A stretch of DNA of 64,000 nt from Phycisphaerae bacterium (lineage in GTDB: Bacteria > Planctomycetota > Phycisphaerae > Sedimentisphaerales > Anaerobacaceae), in assembly GCA_028714855.1 (NCBI GenBank), contig JAQTLP010000004.1, positions 1 through 64,000 on the forward strand, in the 5' to 3' direction. Both the position numbers and the translations under genes were made by a program. Below are positions 33,624 through 46,000 of the stretch, one piece after another. Under the pieces are notes generated by a model, which had not been told where the DNA came from, made no database searches, and saw only the letters and a list, made by a program, of their open reading frames with translations. Every line of letters begins with the position of its first letter. Position 1 is the first letter of the stretch.

Positions 33624-36600
33624 TTGTACAAGACAAGATTTCTAACTGAATCTTCTGGTCGAAAGCCTCTGTTAGTCATTTTAGTGTCTCTTTTGCTTCT
33701 GACAACGTCAGTTCTGTCAGCCGCGGCTGCATCTGAGCCAAGCGATGCTGATAAGGGGAAAGTAGTTCGTCAGGTGGCTCAAAAGTGGATTGAGGTTGGC
33801 GCAGAGCAATACAAGAGAGGTTACTTCAAAGCTGCGAAGCAATCGTTTCTTCTGGCACAGGACTACCATGAATATTTAACAGCTGCTGAGCGAGAGAAAC
33901 TTACTGCGTTATTAGAGAAGACACACAAAGGTATACTTGCGAGAGAGTATATCCTTGAGGCAATTCGTGCGGCTGATGAATTAGTTAAGCAAGGCGAACC
34001 AATCAAGGCCCAAGCGCGCCTTGAAGAGATTAAAGATAATGAGTATTTGACTGAAGCTGAGCGCGAACTAATCGCCAAAGGGCTTAAGAAATTAAGCGAA
34101 CAGTCAGATGAGCAGAGCAGAGAAATAGCCGAACTTTATAACAGCAGCGTGGAGCTTTACAACGCCGGTCAGCTCGAAAAAGCCCGGGAAGGTTTTGTTA
34201 AAGTTGCGGCAAGTAAATTAGTTGACGCACCAAAGGGGGAATCAGCGGAGGATTACCTGATAAAGATAGATGGTGTTTTGGTGCAAAAAGCCAAACCTTC
34301 GGCGCCGGCCGAAATACAACCGGAAGATGAGCTTAGCGCCACCATTGCAGCAATTACAAAAGAATTAGTTAATGGCAAGGCCGAGCCCACCAGTAAGGTC
34401 GCCGAACAGCCGGCGGTCGAGGAGCCGGCCGAGCCCGCGGTTGCTGCTGTTCCTGAAGAACAAGCGCCTGAGGCGGAGGCACCCGAAGATACCTATATCG
34501 ACGTGGTTAACCGCAAAAGAACTATCCGGCAAAGCCATACAAGAGCGGTTGTTAACGATGCTGTGGCTAAAGTGCAGGATTGCATAAGCCGGGACGAATT
34601 CGATAAAGCAAAGGAAGAGGTAGAGAGAGCTGAACGGATTGTGAATGAATATCAGCAGGACCTCGGAGACGAGCTTTATAAGCAGAACAGCGGCGAATTG
34701 AAACAGCTGGCTGAGAGAATAGTCCAGGCACAGGATGCAAGGGTCCAGCAGCTGCAGGAGCAAAAGCGCTTAGAAGCGATAGAAGCACAACGCAGGGATA
34801 GAGAGCAGATGGAGGCCGACAGAAACAAGAGAGTAGCCGAACTGATGGAAAATGCGGTTACTTTCCAGAGCCAGCAGCGTTACGATGAAGCTCTTGGCCA
34901 ATTAGAAAGCCTGCTTATCCTCGAGCCGTCAAACAACCAGGCTCTGTTATTGAAGCAGACGCTGGAAGATATGGTTAGCTTCCGCGAACAATTGGATACG
35001 CAGAGAGAATCGGATAAGGAACGTACCGATAGTTTGGTCGAAAGTGATAAAGCCTCGATACCATACGCCGAAGAGCTTAGGCATCCCAAGGAATGGCGGG
35101 AAATTATCGCCAGTCCATTTAGGAAAGAGGAACCTCCTTTCGGGTGGAGCGAGGCTGATGTGGCTACCGATAAACAATTGGATGAAATCGTGGACCTTTC
35201 AGAACTGACGCCGGAAACGCCTTTTGGGGAGGCGGTAGAGATGTTAAAGCATTCTGTTAACCCGCCGTTGCAGACATTCGTCAAGTGGCGGGATTTATAC
35301 GACAACGCCGATATTGACCAGACTACGCCGATAAATATGGACCCGATATCAGCCATTCCGCTAAGAAAGGCGCTGGGGCTTTTGTTAGAGGCGGTTTCGG
35401 GAGGATTTGCAAATATCAATTACATTGTCGAGAGCGGAGTAGTTACGATAGCAACAGCGGAATCACTTCCACCCGTAATGGAATCACGGGTTTATGATGT
35501 TACCGACCTGATTGGCCGGCCCGCCGATTTCTATGCGACGCTTGGTAGTACTATTACCGCACCCACAGAGGGTGAAGCAGGAACGGAGCAGTTGGGCGAG
35601 CAAGAGGATATAGGCAGAGAACAGCTTGTCGCGGAGGCAATCGCCCGGGCTAATAATCTGGCCCAGCTTATCCAGCAGACCGTCCAGCCGATGAGCTGGG
35701 TTGAGACTGGTGGAGAGGGCTCTATAACAGTTTATGAGAACAAAAAGCTTATTATATATCAGACCCGCGAAGTTCATAATCGAATCGAGGAAATGTTCGC
35801 GGAGCTGCGCAAGTCGCTTGGAAATCAGGTTTCTATCGAAGCCAGATTCTTGGTGGTAGGCGAGAATTTTCTTGAAGATGTCGGCCTGGGCGTAAATTTC
35901 AGGGCAAGATTTGCCAATCCTGGGAGCGGGACCTGGGGTATATGGGATTTCACACAGGGTTCTTCAGATATGACTGATCCCACTGATACGGGGGTTACCG
36001 GCAGCTGGAGCAGTGTTGCAAGCAGTGCACTGACCGCCACGGGAGGTTATGGCAGTTTACTTCTTGGCGATCTTGAGGTTAGCGTACTTCTTAGAGCGAC
36101 TCAGGCCCACAGGGACGCCAAGTCTTTGACCGCTCCGAAAGTTACTGTTTTAAGCGGTGAGGCCGCTACATTCCAGGTAGGAAGATTTAGACGTTACCCG
36201 GCTGACGTTACTTTTGATGTTACAACGATTGGCACTGGGGCGGATCAGTCTTTTTATTGGACAGTAAATTACGAGGAGCGTAGTGTAACTTCTGGTCCGC
36301 TTCTTGGTATCACCCCGATTATTACGCCGGACAAGAAGAATGTGCTGTTGAATATTGAGGTTCAAATGTCGGAATACCTTGGTATGCCGATCTATGATAT
36401 TCAGCTGCCCGCAATTGGTAATAATCCCGAACAAGTTTACAAAATACCCCTTCCTGAGACGGAAACATCGATAGTTCGGACGCGTGTAAGCGTACCCGAT
36501 AGGGCGACATTATTGTTAGGCGGACAAAGAATTTCCGTTGAGGTCGAAAAGGAAGCAGGGGTGCCGGTATTGAGTAAAATGCCGTTTTTTGGACGATTGT

Positions 36601-36719
36601 TTAGTAACCGCAGCAAAGTAAAAGACAATCTGATTTTGTTAATCTTAGTGAAACCGTCTATTATTCTGCGGGAAGAAGCTGAAAGTAAAGCGATTGCCGC
36701 AATGGAAGGCAGTAACTAA
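33624..36719 (+). CDS. Secretin-domain protein with TPR-like N terminus
   Basis: A 1,031-residue outer-membrane secretin of the type II/III family. A signal peptide (LLVILVSLLLLTTSVLSAAAA) ends near residue 37. Helical TPR-like repeats follow (about 50-220), then an acidic Pro/Ala/Glu linker (about 220-290) and a second helical coiled-coil block with EALGQLESLLILEPSNNQALLL. N-domain-like folds lie at about 500-730. The secretin core runs from about 733 to 1013: VSIEARFLVVGENFL, SLTAPKVTVLSGEAATFQVG, GPLLGITPIITPD and the signature VPVLSKMPFFGRLFSNR. TTG at 33624 has GGAGGAGG 6 bases upstream; an in-frame GTG at 33597 is the alternative. No other secretion genes are nearby, so its partner system is unknown. 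Confidence 0.85.
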   Translation: MYKTRFLTESSGRKPLLVILVSLLLLTTSVLSAAAASEPSDADKGKVVRQVAQKWIEVGAEQYKRGYFKAAKQSFLLAQDYHEYLTAAEREKLTALLEKTHKGILAREYILEAIRAADELVKQGEPIKAQARLEEIKDNEYLTEAERELIAKGLKKLSEQSDEQSREIAELYNSSVELYNAGQLEKAREGFVKVAASKLVDAPKGESAEDYLIKIDGVLVQKAKPSAPAEIQPEDELSATIAAITKELVNGKAEPTSKVAEQPAVEEPAEPAVAAVPEEQAPEAEAPEDTYIDVVNRKRTIRQSHTRAVVNDAVAKVQDCISRDEFDKAKEEVERAERIVNEYQQDLGDELYKQNSGELKQLAERIVQAQDARVQQLQEQKRLEAIEAQRRDREQMEADRNKRVAELMENAVTFQSQQRYDEALGQLESLLILEPSNNQALLLKQTLEDMVSFREQLDTQRESDKERTDSLVESDKASIPYAEELRHPKEWREIIASPFRKEEPPFGWSEADVATDKQLDEIVDLSELTPETPFGEAVEMLKHSVNPPLQTFVKWRDLYDNADIDQTTPINMDPISAIPLRKALGLLLEAVSGGFANINYIVESGVVTIATAESLPPVMESRVYDVTDLIGRPADFYATLGSTITAPTEGEAGTEQLGEQEDIGREQLVAEAIARANNLAQLIQQTVQPMSWVETGGEGSITVYENKKLIIYQTREVHNRIEEMFAELRKSLGNQVSIEARFLVVGENFLEDVGLGVNFRARFANPGSGTWGIWDFTQGSSDMTDPTDTGVTGSWSSVASSALTATGGYGSLLLGDLEVSVLLRATQAHRDAKSLTAPKVTVLSGEAATFQVGRFRRYPADVTFDVTTIGTGADQSFYWTVNYEERSVTSGPLLGITPIITPDKKNVLLNIEVQMSEYLGMPIYDIQLPAIGNNPEQVYKIPLPETETSIVRTRVSVPDRATLLLGGQRISVEVEKEAGVPVLSKMPFFGRLFSNRSKVKDNLILLILVKPSIILREEAESKAIAAMEGSN

Positions 36720-37037
36720 AACTTGTGGCTGGTTATAGGGTTTTTGTACAAATTATTCCTGCATTCTGCTACAGGGTGGCTTAATTTACAGCTTTTTTAG
36801 GCCGTTAAGGTGCGATAATTTCGCTTATTTTCATAAAATTCTGAAAAAAAGTGTAACATAATCGCATTTTCAGGGTACTTAATAGTGTATAATGGCGGTA
36901 CTTTATAAGGGATGGTGGTGATGCACTGTTAAGTCAACATTCCGTTATGACGATAGTTTAGGGGATATTTCTATGTGGAATATCCCGCTTATTACCGCCT
37001 CAATTCCATAAGCAAAGAAGAATAAGGGAGTATAAAG
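36720..37037 (+). other. Leader region of the giant surface-protein gene
   Basis: About 320 bases without a gene. A TATAAT (36888-36893) is a likely -10 box, but no good -35 lies 17 bases upstream. It would give a leader of about 140 bases. In it, GGGATATT (36962-36969) and AATATCCC (36979-36986) form a perfect 8-base stem. The ribosome-binding site is AAGGGAG. The long, structured leader suggests post-transcriptional control, but no known riboswitch is recognisable. Confidence 0.5.
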
Positions 37038-40000
37038 ATGAAGAGGCAGATCCTGGTCGGCTCGTTAATCCTGCTGTTCGCAGCGGCTTTGGCAATAGCA
37101 GACGATTCTTATAAGCCCGGCGCATTACTTGTGCGTTTTGCAAACCCCAAAGCTACTACACAAGCGAAGAATGCCGTTTTGAGCGCAATTTCCGGCAATC
37201 CTTCTACCAATGTAGTTAAAGAATACCGCATTGTCCCGGGGCTTGCACTTGTACAGCTTCCCACTGGTATGACAGTGAAGCAAATGCGTGTTTTTGCGGC
37301 CCTGTCTCCGGATATTCTTTATGCAGAGCCGGTCTACAAATGCAGAAAATCTGCTGTTCCTAATGATGCGCGGTTCTCCGACTTGTGGGGGCTGCATAAC
37401 ACGGGGCAGGAAGGCGGCACCGCCGACGCAGATATCGATGCGCCTGAGGCCTGGGATTTGGATACAGGAGACGGCAGTGTTGTTGTAGCGGTTATCGATT
37501 CTGGTGTTGATTATACACACTCAGACCTCGCAGCCAATATGTGGCACAACCCCGGCGAAATCCCCGGCAACGGTATTGATGATGACGGTTCTGGATTTAT
37601 AGATGATTATTACGGCTGCGACACTGGTTCTAATGATGCTAATCCAATGGATGACTCGGCAGATCCCGGCCACGGTACTCATGTTTCAGGTATTATTGGT
37701 GCGGTCGGCAACAATGGGATTGGGGTTACCGGCGTCTGCTGGAACGTCAAGATTATGGCCGTAAAAATCGCTGCCGATGATGGTACTCTCTATTACAATG
37801 CAGCTATCGATGGTATCGAGTATGCCGTAAGCAAAGGCGCCAAGGTTATAAATGCCTCCTGGTACCTCGACCCTTCCAGCGGGTTCCCGCAAGCCCTTTA
37901 CGATGCGATTGAGGCAGCAGAGAACGCCGGCGTTCTCTTTGTTACCGGCGCAGCAAATGACGATAGAAGCATTGACGCAATGCCTTATTACCCTGCAAGT
38001 TATACTCTGGATAATGTCATCTCGGTAATGGCAACTTCAAATATCGATGAAAAGGCATATTATTCCAATTTTGGTCTTATATCTGTAGACCTTGCCGCAC
38101 CAGGCGGGGAGCAATACGATGATGGTGACCCAAGGGGTATTCTGAGTACAATACCGGGTAACCAGTACGAATATTATCAAGGCACGTCAATGGCTGCTCC
38201 GTACGTTGCAGGAGCTTGTGCGTTACTTTGGACCGCTGACCCCAATCTGACCTACACTGATGTCAAGGGATTCCTGATGGATTATAGCGATCCGCTTGCG
38301 TCTCTAACGGGTCTTTGTGCTACCGGCGGGCGATTGAATTTATATAATTCGCTGCATGAGGTTCTGTTTGATTCTACTTCGCCGTTGCCCGACCCTGCTG
38401 AATGGGAGTTCGTGCCCCAGGCGACTGGTTTGCATACAATCATTATGCAGGCCAAAGAGGCAACCGACCACTCCGGAGTTGAGTACTATTTTGTGTGTAC
38501 AGATGTTGATTCGGGAGGTCCAAACCCTGCTTTCGACAGCGGCTGGCAGGATAGTACGTTGTATACTCGCAGCGATTTTACTGAGAACACAACATATACT
38601 TTCACGGTAAAATATCGTGATAAATCTGATAATCATAACGAAACTGCACCGTCGATAGCGAGATCTGCCGCAACTGCTAATGGTACAGATAATCTCCCTC
38701 CGTTTTCAAATCCGAGCCGATGGAAGATACGGCCTAAGGTGCAAAGGATTCGGCCGACTCCTCGCGTTGGTATGGAAGCCATGGCCTCTACCGATGAAAA
38801 CGGCCCGATAAGCTATTTTTTCACATGTGTGGATGTAGATGGTACAGGTCCTAACCCCGCTTTAGACAGCGGTTGGATTACAGCTATATATACAATATCA
38901 TCAGGGCTTAATGTAGGCAGCAGCTATACCTTCACGGTCAAAGCCAGAGATTTCTTGCTTAACGAGACCGCCGAGTCTGACCAGGCGACTGTAACGATAA
39001 GCAGCGAGGGTGGGAATTTACTTACTGTCCCGAGACCTTACACCACAATTCAGGATGCCGTTAACGCCGCAGTTGATGGGGATACTGTCGAGGTCAGGCC
39101 CGGCACATATACCGGTACCGGCAACCATGCCATAGACTTTGGAGGCCACAACATTATTGTACGAAGTATGGACCCCAACGACCCGGCTACGGTTGCAGCT
39201 ACGGTTATTGACTGTGGCTTTGAGAACAGGGCCTTTTATTTCCACCACGGTGAGGACCATAACTCGGTTGTTACCGGTTTTACAATCGTAAATGGCTTAG
39301 GTATGGATGATTCTGGCAATCCGTCCGATAACGGTTATGGCGGAGCCATAGCCTGTTTTAACGACAGTGAGCCTACAATTACAAAGTGCGTTATTATGAG
39401 TTGTTTTGCCGCGGGCAATAGCGGCAGCAACGGCGATCCCGGTGCCGATGGAGGGCCTGGTGCAAATGGTGATGATTACGATGCAACCAACGGCACCCCA
39501 GCAACCGACGGCGACGACGGCGGCGACGGCGGCGATGGCGGCGACGGCGACGATGGCGGTAGTGGTTTTGGCGGAGCGTTTTACTTCGATAGTGGAAGTC
39601 CGGAAATTCGACAGTGCAAAATTATCGCCTGTGGAGCCCTTGGCGGCAATGGCGGAACGGGCGGCGACGGCGGCAATGGCGGCGACGGCGGCACCGGCGG
39701 CAATGGAGGCAATAGCGCAGTCGGTGCCGGCGGCGGCGACGGCGGCGACGGCGGCAGAGGCGGCAGAGGCGGCGGCGGCGGTATTGCTTTAGGCGGTGCG
39801 ATGCACTTCGGCACTGCTTGCAGGCCCACAATTGTTGAGTGTGAAATTACAGGCTGCGGTGTCATAAATGGGGGAGGTGCTGCTGCCGGAAATGGCGGCG
39901 ACGGCGGAGATGGCGGCAACGGCGGAAATGGCACTACAGGCGGCCCCGGCGGCACCGGCGGCAACGGCGAAAACGGCGGATTTGCCGGGACAGATGGGCT

Positions 40001-43000
40001 GTCAGCAAGGGGTGGGGCTTTATACTATGCACAAGGCTGCGTTGTTACTATTGCGGACACCATAATCAGAGATAATACGCTTTTTATTAATGATAGTGGT
40101 ACTCACAGTGGCGGCGATGGCGGCAATGGCGGTAACGGCGGCAATGGCGGCGATGGCGACACTGGTGCTGGCCAATGCGGTTCCGGCGGCGATGGCGGCT
40201 ACGGTAGGATAGGCGGCGATGGCGGTGAAGTTGGTTCTGGTAGTGGTTCATGCAGCGGTGGTTTGGACAGACCGGATAATTCGGCTTATAACCAACTGAA
40301 TTCGACGGATGTTCGGGGAGGCGGTAATTATTATGGACCTGATTGTATAGTTGGTATTACCGCTTGCACGATAAGTGGTAATGATGCCGGCGGCCAGAAT
40401 TCCTTCGGCATAGTTGGTTGGGGAGGCGGCGAGTTTTATGAACGCAACTGCAATTCTGTATTTAATAATTGCAAAATAGAAGATAATAATGCGAGCGTTG
40501 ACGGGGGCGGGATTGATTTCAATTCCGTCAATGCCAGCGGCTCAGCGACGCTTAATTTCTGTGATATAACTGGAAACAGCGCCAGCGCGGGCGGCGGCAT
40601 CTTCGGCGGAAGTGTCTATGGGACTTTTACCATAAATATATCCGACAGTAATTTCCGCGAAAATGATGCGCTGTTCGGCGGCGGGATATATCTGGAAAGA
40701 ACAAACCTGACGATTGAGGATTCCATCTTAAGCGGCAACACAGCTTTTGAAGGCGCCGGAATGTGGAATTATGACTGTACAACGACGGTTAAAGGATGCT
40801 CCGTAAAGGAAAACGAGGCATCATTCGGCGGAGGATTTTCTTTAATCGAGTCCCGCGTTAGTATCGAAAACACTAATTTAACCGGCAATCAAGCCTCTTC
40901 TTCTTTTTATGGCACCGGCGGCGCGTTGTTTTTCGAAGGCTGGTCCGACGACCCGCATCAGATTACTAACTGTCTTATAACTGACAACAATGCATATGCA
41001 TATGGCGGAGGCGTGTCGATCAATCGCGGCTCATGGGTTCAAATTAACAACTGCACCCTTGTGGGAAATGATGTCATCGGCCCCGATGGCGTCGGCGGCG
41101 CCGTAAGCAATGCGGAATTTTGGGCCTGGGCCGAGATAGATAATAGTATTTTGTGGGGTAACCGGGCGGAAGCCGGCGGTTCTCAAATCGCAGTAGGAAA
41201 CCCCTTTGGTTCATATCCGTCTGGAGATGGTCGTTATGCAGATGTCTATGTCAGCAATTCCGATGTTCAGTACGGCGAAGGAGACGTCTGGCTGGAAGAT
41301 GAAACCCAAACATATACCGCTTTGTGGTGGCTGGGGGGTAATATTGATGAAGAGCCGTTGTTCGCCAGCACCAGGGCCGACGAGCAGACTTACTTTTTAA
41401 GCCAGATTGTTGCGGGACAGTTAAGCGATAGTAACTGTGTCGATGCCGGAGACGGCACCGCCAGTGCCCTTGACGCTATTATAGGGATACCGCTGACGAC
41501 TCGAACCGACCTTGTTGCTGATGCCAACACTAATGATATTGTTGATATGGGTTATCACTACCCGGCAAGTTCTGTTGTGCCGCAATACGAGTTTACAGTT
41601 GAGGTAGTGAACCAGGGGTATGGCACTTTCGGTACGGTTGATGTAAATTTGCCGCCTTTGATATTGGTGTCAGATGCTAATACATACGATGTCAACCAGG
41701 GCAGGGTAATAGAGCTTCGCGCAGAGCCGAACGATGGCTGGGAAGTTTATCAATGGACAGGGGCTGATTATCTCCCTGTGCATCCGACGGACCAGAATTA
41801 CAATACGGTAACGATGAATTCTGATAAGACGGTGACCATCGAATTCGGGCCTAAAAACGCGTATAAGTTGGTTACTCATGTCATTGGCGACGGCACGATA
41901 TCGCCGTCGGGTCTCAATACCTATTCTCCTGGCACTGTGGTAACTTTGAAAGCTACTCCTGCAAATCCTTCTCAGGTTGTTATATGGACAGGTACCGACG
42001 ACGACCTCTTAGACACGCAGTACAATACGGTAACTATGGATGCGCATAAGGAGGTTTTCGCTGAGTTTTATTCGCCGAGAACACTTTATGTCCCTGGTCA
42101 GTACCCGTCGATTCAGGCGGCCATCGATGATGCTGACGATAGGGATATAATCGAACTTAGTGCGGCGCCAGAGCCTTATTACACCCAGTTTGGTTTTGAA
42201 ATCTACGATAAGGCTATTACAATAACCAGCACCAATCCTGATGACCCGTGCTGTGTTGCTAATACGATTATTCAGATGGATGCCGGCGTGGGCGAAAATC
42301 GCGACACTATTTTCCGTTTTTATGGCGTAGAGCATAATACAATTCTGAATGGTCTTACAATTAGAGGATTTATTGGCGGGGGCTTTACCGCGGTTGCTGG
42401 CAGAGCATGCGATGATGTCAACGGTCCTGGATCTAACGGTGGAATGAATGCCGGAGGTGGGATATCTTGTTATGTAGCTTCACCGACCATTAAAAACTGC
42501 GTGATTTCCGATTGCACTATGATAGGCGACAATGGCGGCAATGGTTTCAACGGTTGCCAGGATTATCCCGATGGTTTTCCGGGTGGTTGGCCGGGAAGAG
42601 CCTACGGCGGCGGCGCGGCCCTTTTCTACAACAGCAGCCCAATCTTTATAAATTGCGTCTTTAGAAATAACAACGCTATTGGCGGCAATGGCGGTGATGG
42701 TGGAAGTGGCAATAGTGCAATCCCTGGGCCATGGGGACGTGGCGGCCCAGGCGGCGGCTGGTATTACGGGGAAGGCAGCTACTGGTATAATCACGACTGG
42801 CCGAATGGTGAGTATTGTGATGGGGGTGGGTGTTGGTTTGACCTGTACACTGAATACACCGGCCGCGGCGGTGCGGTATATGTCGGCCCGAGCTGCTCTC
42901 CGGAATTTATAGGTTGCACTTTTACCAATAATAAGAGCTTCAGCGGCACCAATGGGATTTGCGGTCAGGGCGGTAATCCGTATAGCGGTCGGGATGAACC

Positions 43001-46000
43001 GGCCAGCCGCTATAGGATAGATAACTCCGGCGGTGCGGTATATGTCGCCGGAGCCAGCACAGCGCAATTTATAGACTGTGTGTTCAATAACAACGCGGCC
43101 GATATCAATAACCTCCCGGATAGCAGCGACATGTTCGTTAGTTATGGCGGTGCAATTGCTTTTGAAGACGAGGCAGACCTTACCTTCGAAGGATGTACTT
43201 TCAATAACAATTTGGCAACAATTGGCGGCGGTATATATTCGAGCAATTCCAGCCCGCTGATTGGGGATTGTAACTTCCTGGCTAATTCAGCTTTCCACGG
43301 CGGCGGTGCGCTTTTAGTTAGCGGGACGGTCAATATTGACGGAACCAGTTTCAACGAAAACGAGGCAACAGTTACGGCCGGCCAGGGCGGCGGGTTATGT
43401 CTACTTGGCACAAATGCCGGAATTGTTGACTGCAATTTCGCTAATAACAGCACACGCGGCTCCGGCGGCGGAATCTATTTCTCCAATAAGAATGTCTTCG
43501 GTGAGGATATATCAGGAGACAATCAACTGCTTGTTAAAAACTGCCTGATAACAGGTAACTCTGCCAGCAGGGACGGCGGAGGTATTTCGTCAAATTGGTA
43601 CTCGGAGCCTAATATCGTCAATTGTACCATTGCTGACAACGTAGTTACAGGAGTCGGCTTTGAAGGCGGGTTTGGCGGTGGAGTATACTGTTCGTATAGC
43701 AGTTACGTTAATATCATTAACAGCATCCTATGGGGCAACTCGGGCAATATCGGTGTTCAAGGCTCACAGCTTGCCATTGCCACCGGTGTTCCGTACGACC
43801 CGAGGCTGTCAACAGTAAATGTCGCATATAGTGATATTCAGGATGCCAATGACCCGTGCGCGTTTGGCAGGACAGTAGAGGCGCTTGACCTTGTCTTCTG
43901 CATAGATACGACCGGCAGTATGGCTGATGATATCGATGCTGTTAAAGCTGCTGTAAATCAAATAACCAGCGCTATAGTAACTGAAGTTAATGATTACAGA
44001 ATCGCCGTGATGGACTATAGAGATTTTAATGAGACTCCATATGGTAGTGATGAGACTGATTACCCATACAGGGATGTTTTGGGTTTCACAACAGATACAA
44101 GTTTAGTAGCAAATGCGATTAATTCATTAACCGCTGCTGGTGGCGGTGATACACCTGAATCGGTCTATGCGGCCCTGATGGATTGTATCAACCATAACTC
44201 GCTGGCGGCGGCGCTTGGCGGCCAGTTGCACGGGGCCAGCCCCGCATCAACTGGACCGGGAGCCTGGCGGACAGGCGCAGGGGTGATGAGAGTAATTCTT
44301 CTTATGGGTGACGCTGAGCCTCATGACCCAGAGCCTTTTACGAATTATACGGTTGAAGATATTATCGCAGCGTCCAGCGGCAGTGATCCCGTACGCATCG
44401 TCTCGCTGATGGTTGGCGCAGATGTTAATGCGACCAATTATTTCGAAAGGTTGGCCGGCGAAACAGGTGGAACATTCATGCAGGCCGATAGCGCTGCAGA
44501 TGTAGTTGATGCGATGCTGAATGCGATTAACATGGTTTCACAGACCCCAGACCCCATCTTTGTTGATGTTAATTGCGTTCTTAACTGGACCGACGTCAAT
44601 CACAGATGGGACGCCAACAGTCATAATATCAATGCAGACCCCTGCTTTATTGCGGGTTATTATCTAAGTCAGGTCGCTGCCGGGCAGGATATAAACAGCC
44701 CGTGCATTAACGCAGGAAATGTTGATGCGAATGACCCGAATATCGGCCTTGATACCTACACGACCAGAACCGACAGTTTCCCTGACGTCAACGACCCCAA
44801 CTACCCTGACCCGAACAGCGCCATTGTAGATATGGGTTATCACTACAGGTTGTTCATAGCGCCGCGATACGAGTTACTCGTTACAGCCGATGAAGTTCCT
44901 GACCTTGACTCGGGGCAGCAGCCTGTGGTTGATCCTAACGGAGGGTCCTACTATCAGTACACTGTAGTGCATCTGAACGTCAGTCCAAATCCGCCGCCGT
45001 CTGGCTACCAGGTTTTGTGGACCGGTACGGACAATGATGGGCTTACCGGCACCGAGAACACGGTGCTGATGGATAGGAACAGGACGGGGACAGACAAGGT
45101 TACCGTGACGTTCGTGAGGAACGTCTGCGATTTGACGACCGGCGTAATTGGCTACGGCGGAACTATTATGCCCGCAGATGGTAATTATCCGCGCGGCGCA
45201 GTCGTAGTTCTTACTGCCTCTCCGAATGCAGGTTACAGAGTCAAACGGTGGATTGGGACGGATAATGACAATTCTACCTCCACAAATAACACCATTACTA
45301 TGAATGGTGACAAAACAGTTTCGGTTGAGTTCGAACAGCCCGTGACTATCACTGTTCCCGGCGACTTCTCATCACTTCAGCAGGCGCTGGACGCGGCCGA
45401 AGAGGGCGATACGGTCTTGATTGCTCCGGGCACTTACACTACTTCCACAGGTTACTATATTCACGATTCGAACATTATTATAAGCAGTATTGTTCCTGAG
45501 GACCCATGCGTTGTTGCCGCGACAACAATCGAAATGCAAATCGGAGATGAGGGCTACATCAGCACGAGCGCTTTCGCAATTTATAATGTAGGTCCTGAAA
45601 CAGTTCTTAACGGTATTACTATCAGAGGGTTTGTCCACCAGGCTTATAGTGGACTTCCTGGTGATGAATTGGGCGAGGATGGGTATAATGGTGCACACGC
45701 CTTCGGCGGTGGTATCATTTGCTATATGGCGTCTCCGACCATTAAAAACTGTAGATTTGTTGATTGCAGTGTTATTGGCGGAAACGGCGGCAACGGCTAT
45801 AACGGTAGCGGCAGCAACCCGGATGACCCCAATATTAACGGCACCGATGGCGGTTGGCCGGGCAGGGCTTACGGCGGTGGATTGGCCTGTCTCGTCGATA
45901 GCAGTCCATCCGTTATTAATTGCACTTTTGAAAATTGCACTGCAACGGGAGGTAATGGCGGCGATGGCGGCAACGGCGGTACTACCGAAGATTCCTACGG

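Noticed and set aside
39581-39964. Proline-rich open frame on the minus strand
   Set aside because: It is the antisense reading of the GGC-rich tracts of the giant gene. Its composition is explained by that.
39414-40250. Possible CRISPR-like repeat array
   Set aside because: The repeats are coding, 9-base, with no unique spacers of constant length.
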